A DNA stretch of 64,000 nt from Actinospineispora spinosispora DSM 44797 (GCF_000429025.1 NZ_KE386833.1:1-64000); one strand, 5' to 3'. Numbered from the stretch's first letter, positions 1 through 8,414 are shown. Notes: generated by a model from the sequence alone, not told the origin. Made by a program: numbers and translations.

Positions 1-312
1 ACCGCGACCCCGGCCCAGCGCGCAGCGATCACTGCTCGTGACGGCGGTTGCGCCCATCCGGGATGCGACCAACCGCCACACCACTGCGAAGTCCATCACC
101 TTACCCCATGGGCGCACGGCGGTAAGACCGATATCGACAATCTGGCGATGTTCTGCTGGCAACACCACCGGATGGTTCACGAATCCGGATGGACCATCGA
201 CATGGTCAATGGATATCCATCGATAATTCCACCGAAATGGCTCGACCCGACACAGACGCCCCGCCGAAAACCACCACCGATCATTGATCTGGTGACCATC
301 GTTCGTGAGTAG
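1..312 (+). CDS. HNH endonuclease (DUF222/13E12 type), C-terminal part
   Basis: The frame is open from the first base to TAG at 310-312, giving 103 residues of a protein whose start lies outside the window. It contains a typical HNH nuclease core: the Cys pair in CAHPGC, then CEVHHLTPWAHGGKTDIDNL and, after it, CWQHHRMVHESGW. These carry the zinc cysteines and the catalytic H-N-H residues. The arrangement matches the C-terminus of the DUF222 (13E12) HNH proteins common in mycobacteria and Pseudonocardiaceae. The biological role of that family is unclear. Nothing else can be said about the missing N-terminal part. Confidence 0.85.
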   Translation, partial: TATPAQRAAITARDGGCAHPGCDQPPHHCEVHHLTPWAHGGKTDIDNLAMFCWQHHRMVHESGWTIDMVNGYPSIIPPKWLDPTQTPRRKPPPIIDLVTIVRE

Positions 313-359
313 CCGGACCCAAACCCGACAGTGGACCGCGATGCGGGGGCGGGGCCGAG

Positions 360-1355
360 TCAGTCGCGGCGGAAGAGGAAGAGTCCGTATGCCTGCTCGT
401 CGTCGATCCAGTGCTCTTGCCGGGTGAGGCCACGCCCGGACAGGTCGGCGACGAAGTGATCAGGCTCGAACTTGGCCGAGAACCCCACGTTGATCGAATC
501 TCCGGCGCGGAACCTCAGCGTCATGTCCAGCCCAGGTATCCGGACCGTGTGTTCCCGGGTGGCGTAGAGATGCCCTTCCACCACCGTCCGGCCGGAGTTG
601 TAGTGCGCTCTCGGGACGAATCCGGCTAGGTCGAAATCGGCGTCGAACCGACGGTTCAGATGCGCGAGGTGGTTGAGCCGGAAGTCGGCGAACGCGCTGT
701 GGCCAGGGGGATCGTTGTAGCAGGTCTCGAAGTCGGCTGCCGGTTTGAGCAGGTCGACCGACACGAGGAACCCGTCGCCCGGGCGGAGGGTCCCGGCGAT
801 CCGGTTCAGCAGGGCGGCACGTTCCTCCGGCGTGGTGTTTCCGAGGTTGCTGCCGAGGAACGCGACGACCAGCGGTCCGTCCGCCCGGTTCGCGGGGTCG
901 CCCAGCCAGTCGAGCCCGGCCTCGTAGCGCCCCCACAGGCCGGTGACCGTCAGATCGGGTATCGCCGCCCTCAGCGCGAGGTCGCTGGAGAGCAGCATCT
1001 CGCGGCTGACATCCACCGGTAGGTAGGTCGTCGCGGCCCGCGCTGCGCACTCCCTGAGCAGCAGGCCCGTCTTCTTCGCGCTCCCGCTGCCCAGCTCCGC
1101 GACCCGGCAGCCGACCAGCTCGGCCATGTGCGCCGCGTGCCGTTCCAGCAGGCCCCGTTCCACCCTCGTCAGGTAGTACGTGGGCAGCCGGGTGATCGAC
1201 TCGAACAGCTCGGAGCCACGTTCGTCATAGCCGAACCATGGTGGGATGCGGGGAATCGGCTCGCGCAGGCAGGCCGTGATGGTGGCGCGGTCGTCCCAGA
1301 ACGCCGCGTCGTCCTCCAACGCCACGATGCGCGACGTGCTCGGGTCAGCCGACAT
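360..1355 (-). CDS. EgtD-like SAM-dependent amino-acid N-methyltransferase
   Basis: This 331-residue protein belongs to the EgtD family (Methyltransf_33), which makes hercynine from L-histidine in ergothioneine synthesis. Visible hallmarks are ITRLPTYYLTR (60-61 align with substrate Tyr56 of mycobacterial EgtD), the SAM motif ELGSGSAKKT at 87-96, FLGSNLGN (Asn173) and CYNDP (Tyr213). The residue aligned with the histidine-reading Glu282 is Gly291, while the following Ser293 is kept. No egtA, egtB, egtC or egtE lies nearby, so a different amino-acid substrate is likely. The ATG at 1355 was chosen because it overlaps the upstream gene's stop by 11 bp; a longer frame would run into that gene. 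It is the last gene of a four-gene overlapping operon. Confidence 0.85.
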   Translation of the reverse strand: MSADPSTSRIVALEDDAAFWDDRATITACLREPIPRIPPWFGYDERGSELFESITRLPTYYLTRVERGLLERHAAHMAELVGCRVAELGSGSAKKTGLLLRECAARAATTYLPVDVSREMLLSSDLALRAAIPDLTVTGLWGRYEAGLDWLGDPANRADGPLVVAFLGSNLGNTTPEERAALLNRIAGTLRPGDGFLVSVDLLKPAADFETCYNDPPGHSAFADFRLNHLAHLNRRFDADFDLAGFVPRAHYNSGRTVVEGHLYATREHTVRIPGLDMTLRFRAGDSINVGFSAKFEPDHFVADLSGRGLTRQEHWIDDEQAYGLFLFRRD

Positions 1356-2355
1356 CGACGGCCTGGCGCAAGCTGGTCGTGTTGTCCTGCCAGCTGTCGA
1401 GCAGCAGGTCGGAGAGTCTCTCGCCGAGCAGGAGGCTCGCTCGGATACCGAACACGACATCGGACGCGAGCTGTGGTTCGGCAGCGAGCAGGGGAGCGAG
1501 CACACCGTGGCGGATCATCTGCTCGTGCACGGCGTCCGCTTCGACGTGCTCGTCGTAGAAGCGGATCGCGTCGGGGCCACAGCCCAGTCGTCGCATCGCC
1601 CGGACCAGGCGATCGGAGCCGGGTGACGACGTGAGCTCCACCATGGCGAACTGGCCGATCAGCGCGCCACGCAGCCGTCGGTGCAGACCGCACATCGACA
1701 TGAAGTTGACCTCGGCCAGAGTGGCGCCGGGGACCGAGTCGAGGTAGGCGCCGTAGGCGTCGGACAGGCCCAGCTCCACCATCATCCGGGCGAAGAGCAC
1801 CGAATGCATCCGGTCGGCGTCCCCGGCCCCGTACTCGTCGTACTCGACGGCGACGAGCGCGGCCTTGGCGCGCCCGGCGAGCCGGGGGATCACCCAGGCC
1901 TGCGGGTCCGCTTCCTTGAGGTGGTACATCGACCGGTGCACGACGTACTCCCGGAGCTGCCACAAGGTCCCGTCGCGGCGCAGGTGGTGGGACACCCCTC
2001 GCGCGTCGACCGGTTCGACGAGCAGCGCGTCGACCTCGGCGGCGACGTCGGAACCGGGCACGGTGTCCGACCGCAGTGCATGTTCGAACACCTGCTCCAG
2101 CTCGCGGCGGGCGGTGAGCAGCGCCGGATCCCATTCACAGTCGTTGGGGACACCCGCGAAGCCGCGGTAGTGCGGTTCGTAGCAGCAGTGCAGGGCCAGC
2201 TGCAGGTCGTCGCCGTACGGATCGGCATCGGGCAGGCCGCCCAGGTCCGCGCGGTCCCGCTCGCCACGCAACACAGCCAGGACCGAGGAGGACAGCGGAC
2301 CCCTCTCGCAGGGCAGGGGCGACTGCTCGGTGAGCGATGAGCTCGTCGTGATCAC
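1345..2355 (-). CDS. Haem-oxygenase-like diiron enzyme (iron-containing redox enzyme family)
   Basis: The 336-residue product resembles the Haem_oxygenas_2 / HDO group, helical bundles that bind two irons and carry out oxidative chemistry on small substrates. Candidate ligand clusters are REYVVHRSMYHLKE in mid-protein, EYDEYG about 40 residues later and FYDEHVEADAVHEQM further on. The GTG at 2353-2355 is the preferred start because it forms a 4-bp GTGA overlap with the stop of the CDGSH gene. The 3' end overlaps the EgtD-like gene by 11 bp. Position between an iron-sulfur protein and two methyltransferases suggests one pathway. The substrate is unknown. Confidence 0.8.
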   Translation of the reverse strand: MITTSSSLTEQSPLPCERGPLSSSVLAVLRGERDRADLGGLPDADPYGDDLQLALHCCYEPHYRGFAGVPNDCEWDPALLTARRELEQVFEHALRSDTVPGSDVAAEVDALLVEPVDARGVSHHLRRDGTLWQLREYVVHRSMYHLKEADPQAWVIPRLAGRAKAALVAVEYDEYGAGDADRMHSVLFARMMVELGLSDAYGAYLDSVPGATLAEVNFMSMCGLHRRLRGALIGQFAMVELTSSPGSDRLVRAMRRLGCGPDAIRFYDEHVEADAVHEQMIRHGVLAPLLAAEPQLASDVVFGIRASLLLGERLSDLLLDSWQDNTTSLRQAVDVG

Positions 2356-2564
2356 TCCGGCTCCCGGGTGGCGCGGGTCTTCGTGCGGTGGCTCGTGTCG
2401 CAGATCGGGTAGCGGCGGCTGCGCCGGCACGTGCACAGCGCCGTCACCGGGCGGTGGGAGACGACCTGCCTGCCGTCGGGCAGGACCAGCTCGACCGGGC
2501 CGGACAACAGCACCGGTCCGTCGTCGGTGACCACCACCCGCCGTTCGCGCGGATCAGCCGGCAT
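2352..2564 (-). CDS. CDGSH-type [2Fe-2S] protein
   Basis: This 70-residue protein has a complete CDGSH signature, CTCRRSRRYPICDTSH, with cluster ligands Cys44, Cys46, Cys55 and His59. Such proteins bind a redox-active [2Fe-2S] cluster through three cysteines and one histidine. It overlaps the upstream methyltransferase gene by 11 bp and the downstream diiron gene by 4 bp, so translational coupling is likely. Here it may deliver electrons or iron to the neighbouring diiron enzyme. That role is inferred from position alone. Confidence 0.88.
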   Translation of the reverse strand: MPADPRERRVVVTDDGPVLLSGPVELVLPDGRQVVSHRPVTALCTCRRSRRYPICDTSHRTKTRATREPE

Positions 2565-3225
2565 GGCGGGCCTCGATCACGACCAGCTCCTCGACCCGGT
2601 CACCGTCGCCGATCAGCCCGCGTTCCTCGAGCATCCTGGCGCGTGCATGCATGACCGGCCCGAACGGAACGCGTGCCCGCTCCACCACCTCACCCACCAG
2701 ACCGCCGTCGCGCAGCCGGTCGAGCGTGCGCTGTGCCCCGCACACGGCGGAGTGCACCAGCAGCACCGTCCCGGTGGGAGCCAGCATCGTCGCGGCGCCG
2801 GCACACAACCGGTCGAGCACCGCGCGACCGTCCAACCCGGCATCCCAGCAACGCGCCCGCCGGAACCGGGGCAGCCTCGACGTCGGCGCCGGAACATAGG
2901 GCGGGTTGGCGACGATCAGGTCGAACCGACGCGGAGCGACGGGTGCGAACAGATCTCCGCGACGTACCGTGACCGCCGCGTTGCGCACCCGGCAGTTCGA
3001 CCAGGTGGCCAGCACCGAGCGCCACGACAGATCGACTGCCGTGACCGACGCGGCGCCGCCCCGGGACGCGGCCAGAGCCAGCGCACCCGAGCCGGTGCCG
3101 ACATCCAGGACGTGTCGTCCGACGGCGTAGCCGCCCCGATGCATGACCTCGGTCAGCATCGCCGTGTCGTCCTGGGCCCGGTACACGCCAGGCGGGCACA
3201 ACATCATCATGAGATCGAAACCCAT
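2554..3225 (-). CDS. HemK2/MTQ2-like class I methyltransferase
   Basis: The 223-residue protein has the SAM-binding motif HVLDVGTGSGALALAAS around residues 38-54 and the NPPY catalytic motif in FDLIVANPPYVP around 102-113. NPPY is typical of HemK/PrmC and MTQ2 enzymes that methylate a glutamine or other amide nitrogen. It lacks the long N-terminal helical domain of PrmC, as expected for the short HemK2 type. It is the first of four overlapping genes and starts 33 bp downstream of the ferritin-like gene. A small-molecule or peptide substrate is as possible as a release factor. Confidence 0.8.
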   Translation of the reverse strand: MGFDLMMMLCPPGVYRAQDDTAMLTEVMHRGGYAVGRHVLDVGTGSGALALAASRGGAASVTAVDLSWRSVLATWSNCRVRNAAVTVRRGDLFAPVAPRRFDLIVANPPYVPAPTSRLPRFRRARCWDAGLDGRAVLDRLCAGAATMLAPTGTVLLVHSAVCGAQRTLDRLRDGGLVGEVVERARVPFGPVMHARARMLEERGLIGDGDRVEELVVIEARHAG

Positions 3226-3258
3226 CCCTGGTCGAGTCCGCGTCGGCTACGTCGTCGG

Positions 3259-4224
3259 TCAGCTGTCGAGCGTCTGCTCGGCGATCGCGGTGATCCGGGC
3301 CTGTGCCGCCTCGAGGACACCCGCCCGGTTCTTGTGTGCTTCCTCGTAGGCCTCGATCGTGCGCACGTCGGAGCTGTCGCGCAGTGCCTTCACGCCTCGG
3401 ATGGCGTCGGGCTGGTTGAGCCCCGGGTAGTCGCTGATGGGCAGCTCACTCTCGTCGAGAGTGCCCAGCGCCCGCCGGGTCTGGTGCAGCGCACCGGCGG
3501 TCTGGTCGGCACCTTCACGCCGAGCCGTCCGCTCCGCCTGGTCGAGCGAGGCGTTGCGACCGCTGACCGCGACCTCACGCGCGGCGCCACCGAGCCGCAT
3601 CACCCGGTCGGCCGCGCCGCCCAGGGTCTCCCGGGCCTTCTCGCCGGCATCCTGAGCGCCTTCGACGGTCCGGTTGACGCCTTCCAGCGCCACTCGCAGC
3701 GGCAGCCCGACCATCTTGGTCACACCGCCCGCGACCCGCTGGAACGGAGTGGCCCGCAGCGCCGCCGGGCCGCCGAGCGCCTCTTCGGCGAGCACGGTGC
3801 TGATCCAGTCCACCGTTTCCGTGTGCGCCGCCTCCAGCTGCTCGGCCAGCGCGCGCACCGAGGGCGAATCGGCTGCCTCGCCGAGCGCTTTCAGGTAGCG
3901 CGCCCTGCCCAGGAGCTGCTGCTCGAGAGCCAAATCCTGCAGCAGCGCCTCGTCGAACGGTGTCGCCTGCTCGACGGTGCTCTTGAACAGCGCGATGACC
4001 CGGCCGATGATCGGGCTGGCCACGTCCGGGACCCCACCCAGCTCACGGAGCTGACGCAGGATCAGCCGGCTGCGCCGGTCGGCGTTGTCGGCGTTCCGGG
4101 TCAGCTCGTCGCGCACCTTGTCTGTGCGGGCCTGTGCCAGGCGGATGCGGGCGATCTGGGCCTCGGTCTGGGTCAGCTGGAGGATGGCTCGCAGCTGGCG
4201 GGTGAGCGTCGTGGTCGAGGTCAT
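3259..4224 (-). CDS. Ferritin-like domain protein
   Basis: The 321-residue protein is almost entirely helical and rich in Ala, Arg and Glu. Residues about 60-150 resemble a ferritin-like four-helix bundle with spaced Glu and Glu-xx-His positions (LALEQQLLGRARYL, LEQLEAAHTETVDW). The remainder (about 160-250) is a charged amphipathic stretch without a recognised domain. No signal peptide or membrane segment is seen. It ends 33 bp before the methyltransferase gene, so it could lead the iron/redox operon. The assignment rests on helix pattern and resemblance to actinobacterial proteins of this name, so it is moderate. Confidence 0.6.
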   Translation of the reverse strand: MTSTTTLTRQLRAILQLTQTEAQIARIRLAQARTDKVRDELTRNADNADRRSRLILRQLRELGGVPDVASPIIGRVIALFKSTVEQATPFDEALLQDLALEQQLLGRARYLKALGEAADSPSVRALAEQLEAAHTETVDWISTVLAEEALGGPAALRATPFQRVAGGVTKMVGLPLRVALEGVNRTVEGAQDAGEKARETLGGAADRVMRLGGAAREVAVSGRNASLDQAERTARREGADQTAGALHQTRRALGTLDESELPISDYPGLNQPDAIRGVKALRDSSDVRTIEAYEEAHKNRAGVLEAAQARITAIAEQTLDS

Positions 4225-4351
4225 CAGGGGGTAGAACTCCAGTCAGGTTGAGTGCAGCCGAACGGCAGTGCGTGTTCGCGTCTGCTCACTCCGCCTACCC
4301 AGTGGTGATGGTCCGAAGCTCGGATGGCGGAAGAACTTCGGGCGTGCTGGG

Positions 4352-5077
4352 TCACATTCGGCCGGAGGTGGCGGCCTTGAGTCCTTCTCTGGTCATGCAG
4401 TGCAGCTGTTCGCGCATGACGATGAACGAACTAGCCGCTACCGAGGAGTAGGGGTTCTCGCGCGCCGGCTCGGTCAGGTTGTTGAGCACCTGCCCCAGCA
4501 GCCGGGCCGTCGAGCGGCGACGCCAGAGCGACCACCCGACGAACAGGTCCGGCCCCAGGGCGCGCACGGTGACCATGCCGTACTCGGCGCCGTTACGCAC
4601 GGTCAGCGAGGGAACACCGTCGAGGTCGCGCTGCCGGACCTGGAACGGCTGCCGGCAGCGCTGGGCGGCACATTCCTGGATCGCGGTCGTCACGGCGTCC
4701 GCGCGCTCGGCGCCGCCTTCCAGGACGGTGGCCCCGTCGGCGAGGGACTCACGGAGCGGGCGGAACGACACGACGATCCAGGCGAACAGGATGCACCCGG
4801 CGACCGCCGCGAACGCCGGAGAGATCGCGGCCTCGATGCCGCCCCTGCCGACCATGCTGTTCATCGAGCCGACGTTGAAGGTCGCACCCCACACCATTCC
4901 GCAGGCCACCAGCGGAAACCCGAAGCAGGCCGCCAGGACCAGGTGCGGCCGAAGGGCACGGGGCGCGAGCGCGTCAGCCGCTTCCACGGCGGAGCCGTCC
5001 AAGGTTCTCGGCCGGGCTGATCCGGAGGTGGTGAACTCGTCCGCGGCGTAGCCGTCGGTTCCCAAGGGTGTGCTCAT
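4352..5077 (-). CDS. Two-segment membrane protein, unknown function
   Basis: The ATG at 5077 is preceded by a strong GAGGAG ribosome site at about 8 bp spacing, giving 241 residues. There are two clear hydrophobic segments, about residues 66-87 (LVLAACFGFPLVACGMVWG) and 103-126 (AAISPAFAAVAGCILFAWIV). The long C-terminal half is soluble and contains the stretch QVRQRDLDGVPSLTVRNG, with possible beta strands. No family is recognised. The 127 bp between this gene and the ferritin-like gene holds nothing recognisable. Confidence 0.7.
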   Translation of the reverse strand: MSTPLGTDGYAADEFTTSGSARPRTLDGSAVEAADALAPRALRPHLVLAACFGFPLVACGMVWGATFNVGSMNSMVGRGGIEAAISPAFAAVAGCILFAWIVVSFRPLRESLADGATVLEGGAERADAVTTAIQECAAQRCRQPFQVRQRDLDGVPSLTVRNGAEYGMVTVRALGPDLFVGWSLWRRRSTARLLGQVLNNLTEPARENPYSSVAASSFIVMREQLHCMTREGLKAATSGRM

Positions 5078-5285
5078 GGTTCTCCTCAACACTGCTTCGG
5101 GTGGTGGATCGCCGACCGGCACCCGTATGAGCACTGCCACCAATCGGCGTGTCGAAACCCCGGACGAGCCGGTCCAACCCGGACGGGTTACCCCCGTGGT
5201 CTCGGCTTGTGGGAGCAGAGCGCGGCGGAGGAACTGGACTATCCTCGGGTTCGTCGGCCGTTTGCGAGCTCGTGGGGAGAACGCC

Positions 5286-5756
5286 GTGACCGTCGAGGAG
5301 CTGCTGGAGATCGAGCAGATCCGCGCCCTGCGCGATCGCTACGCGGCGGCGTTCGACAGCTGCGATGTCGCGGGCTTCGCGGAGCTGTTCTGCGACGACG
5401 CGGTGTGCGAGTTCCCCGAGGAGTTCGGCGGGAGCCGGGTCGGTAGGGACACGATCGCCGCTCATTTCGCCGAGCAGGCCGAGCGGATGAGCGAGCCCCG
5501 CGACGCGGTACACGTGACGACCAACCCGTGGATCACCCTCACCGGCCCGGACACCGCGCACGGCCGGTGCTACCTGCTCGACCTGCGTGCTCAGCAGCAT
5601 GCCGAAGCCGATCGGGCGGTGAGCGCGGACGGGAACCCGCTGCTGTTCCTCGGGATGTGCGAGGACGATTACCGCAAGGTCGACGGGCGATGGAAGTTCG
5701 CCACGATTCGCCTGCCCTTCTTCTGGGCCGACCAGGCCTCGGAGAAGTCCCGCTAG
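5286..5756 (+). CDS. SnoaL-like/NTF2-fold protein
   Basis: This 156-residue protein has the NTF2-like pattern of a helical N-terminus (EIEQIRALRDRYAAAFDSCDVAGFAELFCDDAV) followed by beta strands ending in GRWKFATIRLPFFW. SnoaL-like proteins are small hydrolases, isomerases or cyclases, often of lipids or polyketides. The GTG at 5286 follows a GGGGAGA site; a longer frame lacks one. The gene converges on the thioesterase gene and their stop codons overlap (TAG at 5754-5756 against TAG at 5755-5753). The substrate cannot be inferred. Confidence 0.75.
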   Translation: MTVEELLEIEQIRALRDRYAAAFDSCDVAGFAELFCDDAVCEFPEEFGGSRVGRDTIAAHFAEQAERMSEPRDAVHVTTNPWITLTGPDTAHGRCYLLDLRAQQHAEADRAVSADGNPLLFLGMCEDDYRKVDGRWKFATIRLPFFWADQASEKSR

Positions 5757-6214
5757 GGACTGGGCGCGGTCCGCCCGGGAACGAAGACCGCGCTGGCCTG
5801 CGCGATGGTGCGGGTACCGACCGCGAGCGTGCAGTGCGCGAGCATCACCCGGGAGCCGCGATGCTGCAGGTTGGAGCTGGTGGTGACCAGATCGCCCGGA
5901 CGGGCCATGCCGGACAGGTACACCGTCAGTGAGCTGGTCGTCAGCGGCGTGGGCGGGTCGGTGCTGGACGCGACGGCGTAGCCGATGGCGAGGTCGGCGA
6001 GCGTGGCCAGGACGCCGCCGTGCACGGTGCCGGTCCCGTTGAGGTGGCGAGAGTCGACTCGCAGTGCCAGACGCAGGTTCATGCCCTCGCCCCGGGAGTA
6101 CAGCGGGCCGACGAGATCGACGAAGGGGCTGCTCCGGCCGTGTCGCCGGTAGCCTTCCGGAGGCCGGTTCGCGGGGTCCTCGACGGGGCTTTCCGGTACG
6201 TCGGCACGGTTCAT
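5753..6214 (-). CDS. PaaI-type hotdog-fold thioesterase
   Basis: The 153-residue protein has the hotdog thioesterase core, with GTVHGGVLATLADLAIGYAVAS containing the HGG active-site turn of the PaaI family. These enzymes hydrolyse acyl-CoA thioesters in the cytoplasm. It starts 28 bp after the metallo-hydrolase gene, so the two are probably co-transcribed from the 7251-7428 promoter region. It is distinct from the paralogous pair at 7429 and 9177, which share an MxRTRTxxW N-terminus that this one lacks. Confidence 0.82.
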   Translation of the reverse strand: MNRADVPESPVEDPANRPPEGYRRHGRSSPFVDLVGPLYSRGEGMNLRLALRVDSRHLNGTGTVHGGVLATLADLAIGYAVASSTDPPTPLTTSSLTVYLSGMARPGDLVTTSSNLQHRGSRVMLAHCTLAVGTRTIAQASAVFVPGRTAPSP

Positions 6215-6242
6215 CGTGAGGTCCGATCTGATCGTGAGCGGG

Positions 6243-7250
6243 TCAGTGCAGCGGGACGCCGGCCGGCGAGCTCTGCTGTGCGGGCGGCCACGCGCGGGGC
6301 ATCGGTACGTGCAGCGCCCCCGGTTCGACCTCGGTGTGTTCGAGCGCGGCGTGCAGCCGTGCGTCGCGTCGGATGATCGAGCCTCCCCGCAGCATCGAGC
6401 CGATGAGCTCGACCGCGAAGTCCTCGGTGGACCGACCCAACAGCCGCGCGGCGTCCTGGAGCCAGGCCCTGGCGTGCAGGTAGGGCTCCACATCGGCGAC
6501 CGGAATCCCGCTACGGATCATCAGTGCGTAGGCGAAGATTCGCCGGGAGCTGTACCAGACCGCGCCGTCCGGGTCGTCGACGAGACGCTGGGCGCGGCGG
6601 ACCGCGGTGGCGAGCGCGGCGCCGGTGTCGACGGGGATCGGCCCGTGTGAGGGCAGCAGCACTCGCGGCGCGAGGTCGACCAGGCGCTGGAGGGAGGCCA
6701 ACGCCACGGCCGCCACCCGGGGGCCGTCGAGCGCGAGGTTGACCATGCCGACGTCGTAGTCCGACAGCGCGTCGCCGACGACGAGCAGGCGTTCCTCCGG
6801 CTGCCAGAGCGCCAGGTGCCCGGGGGTGTGACCGGGCGTGCGTACGACCTGCCAGTCCGTGTCACCGAGCCGCAGCAGGCGGCCGTCGTCGAGGGGCTCG
6901 TCCACCGTGTAGGGGGCGACGGGCTGATCGAAGTACTCCGCCTGGCAACAGCCGGGATCACGCCTGGCGAGGGCGGTGGCGTCCGGAGTGCTCGCCGCGA
7001 TGCCGGCCCCACCCGCCTGCAGTATCGCGTTCGCGCCGACGTGGTCGGAGTGCCAGTGCGTGTTCACCACGAGGCTCAGGCCCCTGCTGGTGTGCGCGCG
7101 GACCCACTCGGCCGTCTGCTCCGCGTGCGCGACGAACCCGCTGTCCACCAAGGCCGGGTGCCGTCCGTGCACGAGGATCAGGTTGGCATCCGGGAAGGGA
7201 CGTTGCCGCCAGCTCAACCAGCTCGGCAACCCCTCGGCGTCAACGGTCAC
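6243..7250 (-). CDS. MBL-fold metallo-hydrolase
   Basis: The 335-residue protein has a metallo-beta-lactamase fold with the zinc motif NTHWHSDHVG (HxHxDH), then a later metal histidine in TPGHTPGHLAL, a metal Asp in VVGDALSDYD and a final His in PSHGPI. These complete a dinuclear metal site. The C-terminal third resembles the helical cap of SidA or quorum-quenching-type hydrolases. It starts with GTG at 7250 after GGAG and is divergent from the thioesterase at 7429. The operator at 7377-7394 lies between them. Lactone or thioester hydrolysis is plausible, but the substrate is unknown. Confidence 0.82.
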   Translation of the reverse strand: MTVDAEGLPSWLSWRQRPFPDANLILVHGRHPALVDSGFVAHAEQTAEWVRAHTSRGLSLVVNTHWHSDHVGANAILQAGGAGIAASTPDATALARRDPGCCQAEYFDQPVAPYTVDEPLDDGRLLRLGDTDWQVVRTPGHTPGHLALWQPEERLLVVGDALSDYDVGMVNLALDGPRVAAVALASLQRLVDLAPRVLLPSHGPIPVDTGAALATAVRRAQRLVDDPDGAVWYSSRRIFAYALMIRSGIPVADVEPYLHARAWLQDAARLLGRSTEDFAVELIGSMLRGGSIIRRDARLHAALEHTEVEPGALHVPMPRAWPPAQQSSPAGVPLH

Positions 7251-7374
7251 GGTATCTCCATCCGAGTGACGCTCGCGCGCCCCTCTGTTGTTGGAGTCGA
7301 AACTATCTCGGACCGGCTACCGGCGTCCAGAACCGGTGGTTTCGACGGCATCCACACCTGGATATTGCCGGCAG

Positions 7375-7394
7375 TATAGTTGGAAATCTAACTA
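7375..7394 (+). promoter_or_regulatory. MarR-type operator overlapping a -10 box
   Basis: The dyad TAGTTGGAAATCTAACTA (7377-7394) has TAGTT/AACTA arms and an AGTTnG/CnAACT core. A TATAGT -10 element for the rightward thioesterase gene is at 7375-7380, so a bound repressor would block RNA polymerase. Seventeen of the 18 bases recur at 9122-9139 before the paralogous gene. The dyad also lies in the divergent region before the metallo-hydrolase. Confidence 0.7.
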
Positions 7395-7428
7395 ATTGCT
7401 CGGCGCGAGCGCTCCGGGAAGGTGGATC

Positions 7429-7920
7429 ATGAATCGCACACGGACCCACAGCTGGGTGGACCCGTCGGAACTGGCGGTCGCCACCCGCGCCACGGACGGG
7501 CTCGTCTTCTCCCGCCTGCTGGCCTCGCATCGGCTGGGCCCGATGCCGATGGCCGCCACTCTCGGCTACACGTTCACGGAGGCCGACCATGGACGGGTCG
7601 TGTTCGTCGGCGTCCCCCGAGAGGTCGTGTGCGGTCCGACGGGTTTTGTACACGGCGGTTTCGCCGCCGCGATGCTGGACAGCGCGGCAGGCTTCGCCGT
7701 ACACACGACACTGCCGGCCGGGACCGGCTACACCACGCTGGACCTCTCGGTGCACCACCTGCGGCCGATCACCACCGAGACCGGTCCGGTCCGGGCCGTC
7801 GGCACCCTCCTCAGCCGAGGACGGCGTACCGCTCTCGCCCGCGCTGAGCTGCGCGATCCCATGGGTCGGCTGCTGGCGAGTGCCGTCAGCTCGTGCATGC
7901 TCTTCCCGCCGGAGGGCTGA
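7429..7920 (+). CDS. PaaI-family thioesterase (paralogue 1)
   Basis: The 163-residue hotdog protein has TGFVHGGFAAAMLDSAAGFAVHT, the HGG turn and acidic residue of PaaI-type acyl-CoA thioesterases, followed by TTLDLSVHHLRPI. The ATG at 7429 is preceded by GGAAGG. It is a close paralogue of the gene at 9177: both start MxRTRTxxW and both end SSCMLFPP plus a short tail. Both also have the same operator in their promoter. It is convergent with the marR gene, ending 8 bp before that gene's stop. A role in removing CoA thioesters sensed by the regulator is an inference. Confidence 0.85.
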   Translation: MNRTRTHSWVDPSELAVATRATDGLVFSRLLASHRLGPMPMAATLGYTFTEADHGRVVFVGVPREVVCGPTGFVHGGFAAAMLDSAAGFAVHTTLPAGTGYTTLDLSVHHLRPITTETGPVRAVGTLLSRGRRTALARAELRDPMGRLLASAVSSCMLFPPEG

Positions 7921-7928
7921 GGGGTGCT

Positions 7929-8414
7929 TCACTCGCCGTCGACGGACTCCCAGTCCCTGGCGATGCCGATGAGCCAGGCGAGCAGCGCCATCTCGGCGGG
8001 TTCGCCGACACTGCGCATGAGCCGCCGCTCGAGAGTGTGTGCCCTGGCCCGAGCCTCGGTGAGCGTCGCGGTGCCGGACTCGGTCAGGTGGAGCAGCCGC
8101 TTGCGGCCGTCCTCGGGCGTGCGCGACCGGGTGATGAGCTCCCGCTCCTCCAGACGTTTCGCGATCGCGGACATGGTGGGGCGATCCAGCGCGACCGCGC
8201 GGGCGAGCGAACCCTGCTCGGCACCCGGGTAGGCGTCGACGGCCGCCAGTACGGCGAACTGCGGGCCGGTCAGCAGCGGCTCGACATGGCGCTGCCAGGA
8301 AGCGACGTACGCGTGGTGCAGCCTGCGCACCACGTAACCGGGCATGGCGAGCAGCTCGTCCGGAGCGGGAAGCTGCTCCGGTCCCGACTCGACTCCCGCA
8401 CGATCTTCTTCCAT
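7929..8414 (-). CDS. MarR-family regulator
   Basis: This 161-residue protein shows the MarR winged helix: helix-turn-helix in GSLARAVALDRPTMSAIAKRLEERELI and the wing RTPEDGRKRLLHLTESG, flanked by dimerisation helices. MarR proteins are usually repressors released by small phenolic or CoA ligands. It lies 54 bp downstream of the acetyltransferase gene and probably shares its promoter, where a variant of the TAGTT/AACTA dyad is found (8992-9012). Two better copies precede the thioesterase genes. Autorepression and control of both thioesterase promoters are therefore inferred. Confidence 0.9.
   Translation of the reverse strand: MEEDRAGVESGPEQLPAPDELLAMPGYVVRRLHHAYVASWQRHVEPLLTGPQFAVLAAVDAYPGAEQGSLARAVALDRPTMSAIAKRLEERELITRSRTPEDGRKRLLHLTESGTATLTEARARAHTLERRLMRSVGEPAEMALLAWLIGIARDWESVDGE

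Noticed and set aside
360..1355. Ergothioneine biosynthesis cluster
   Set aside because: Only an EgtD relative is present, with the histidine-reading Glu replaced, and no egtA, egtB, egtC or egtE.
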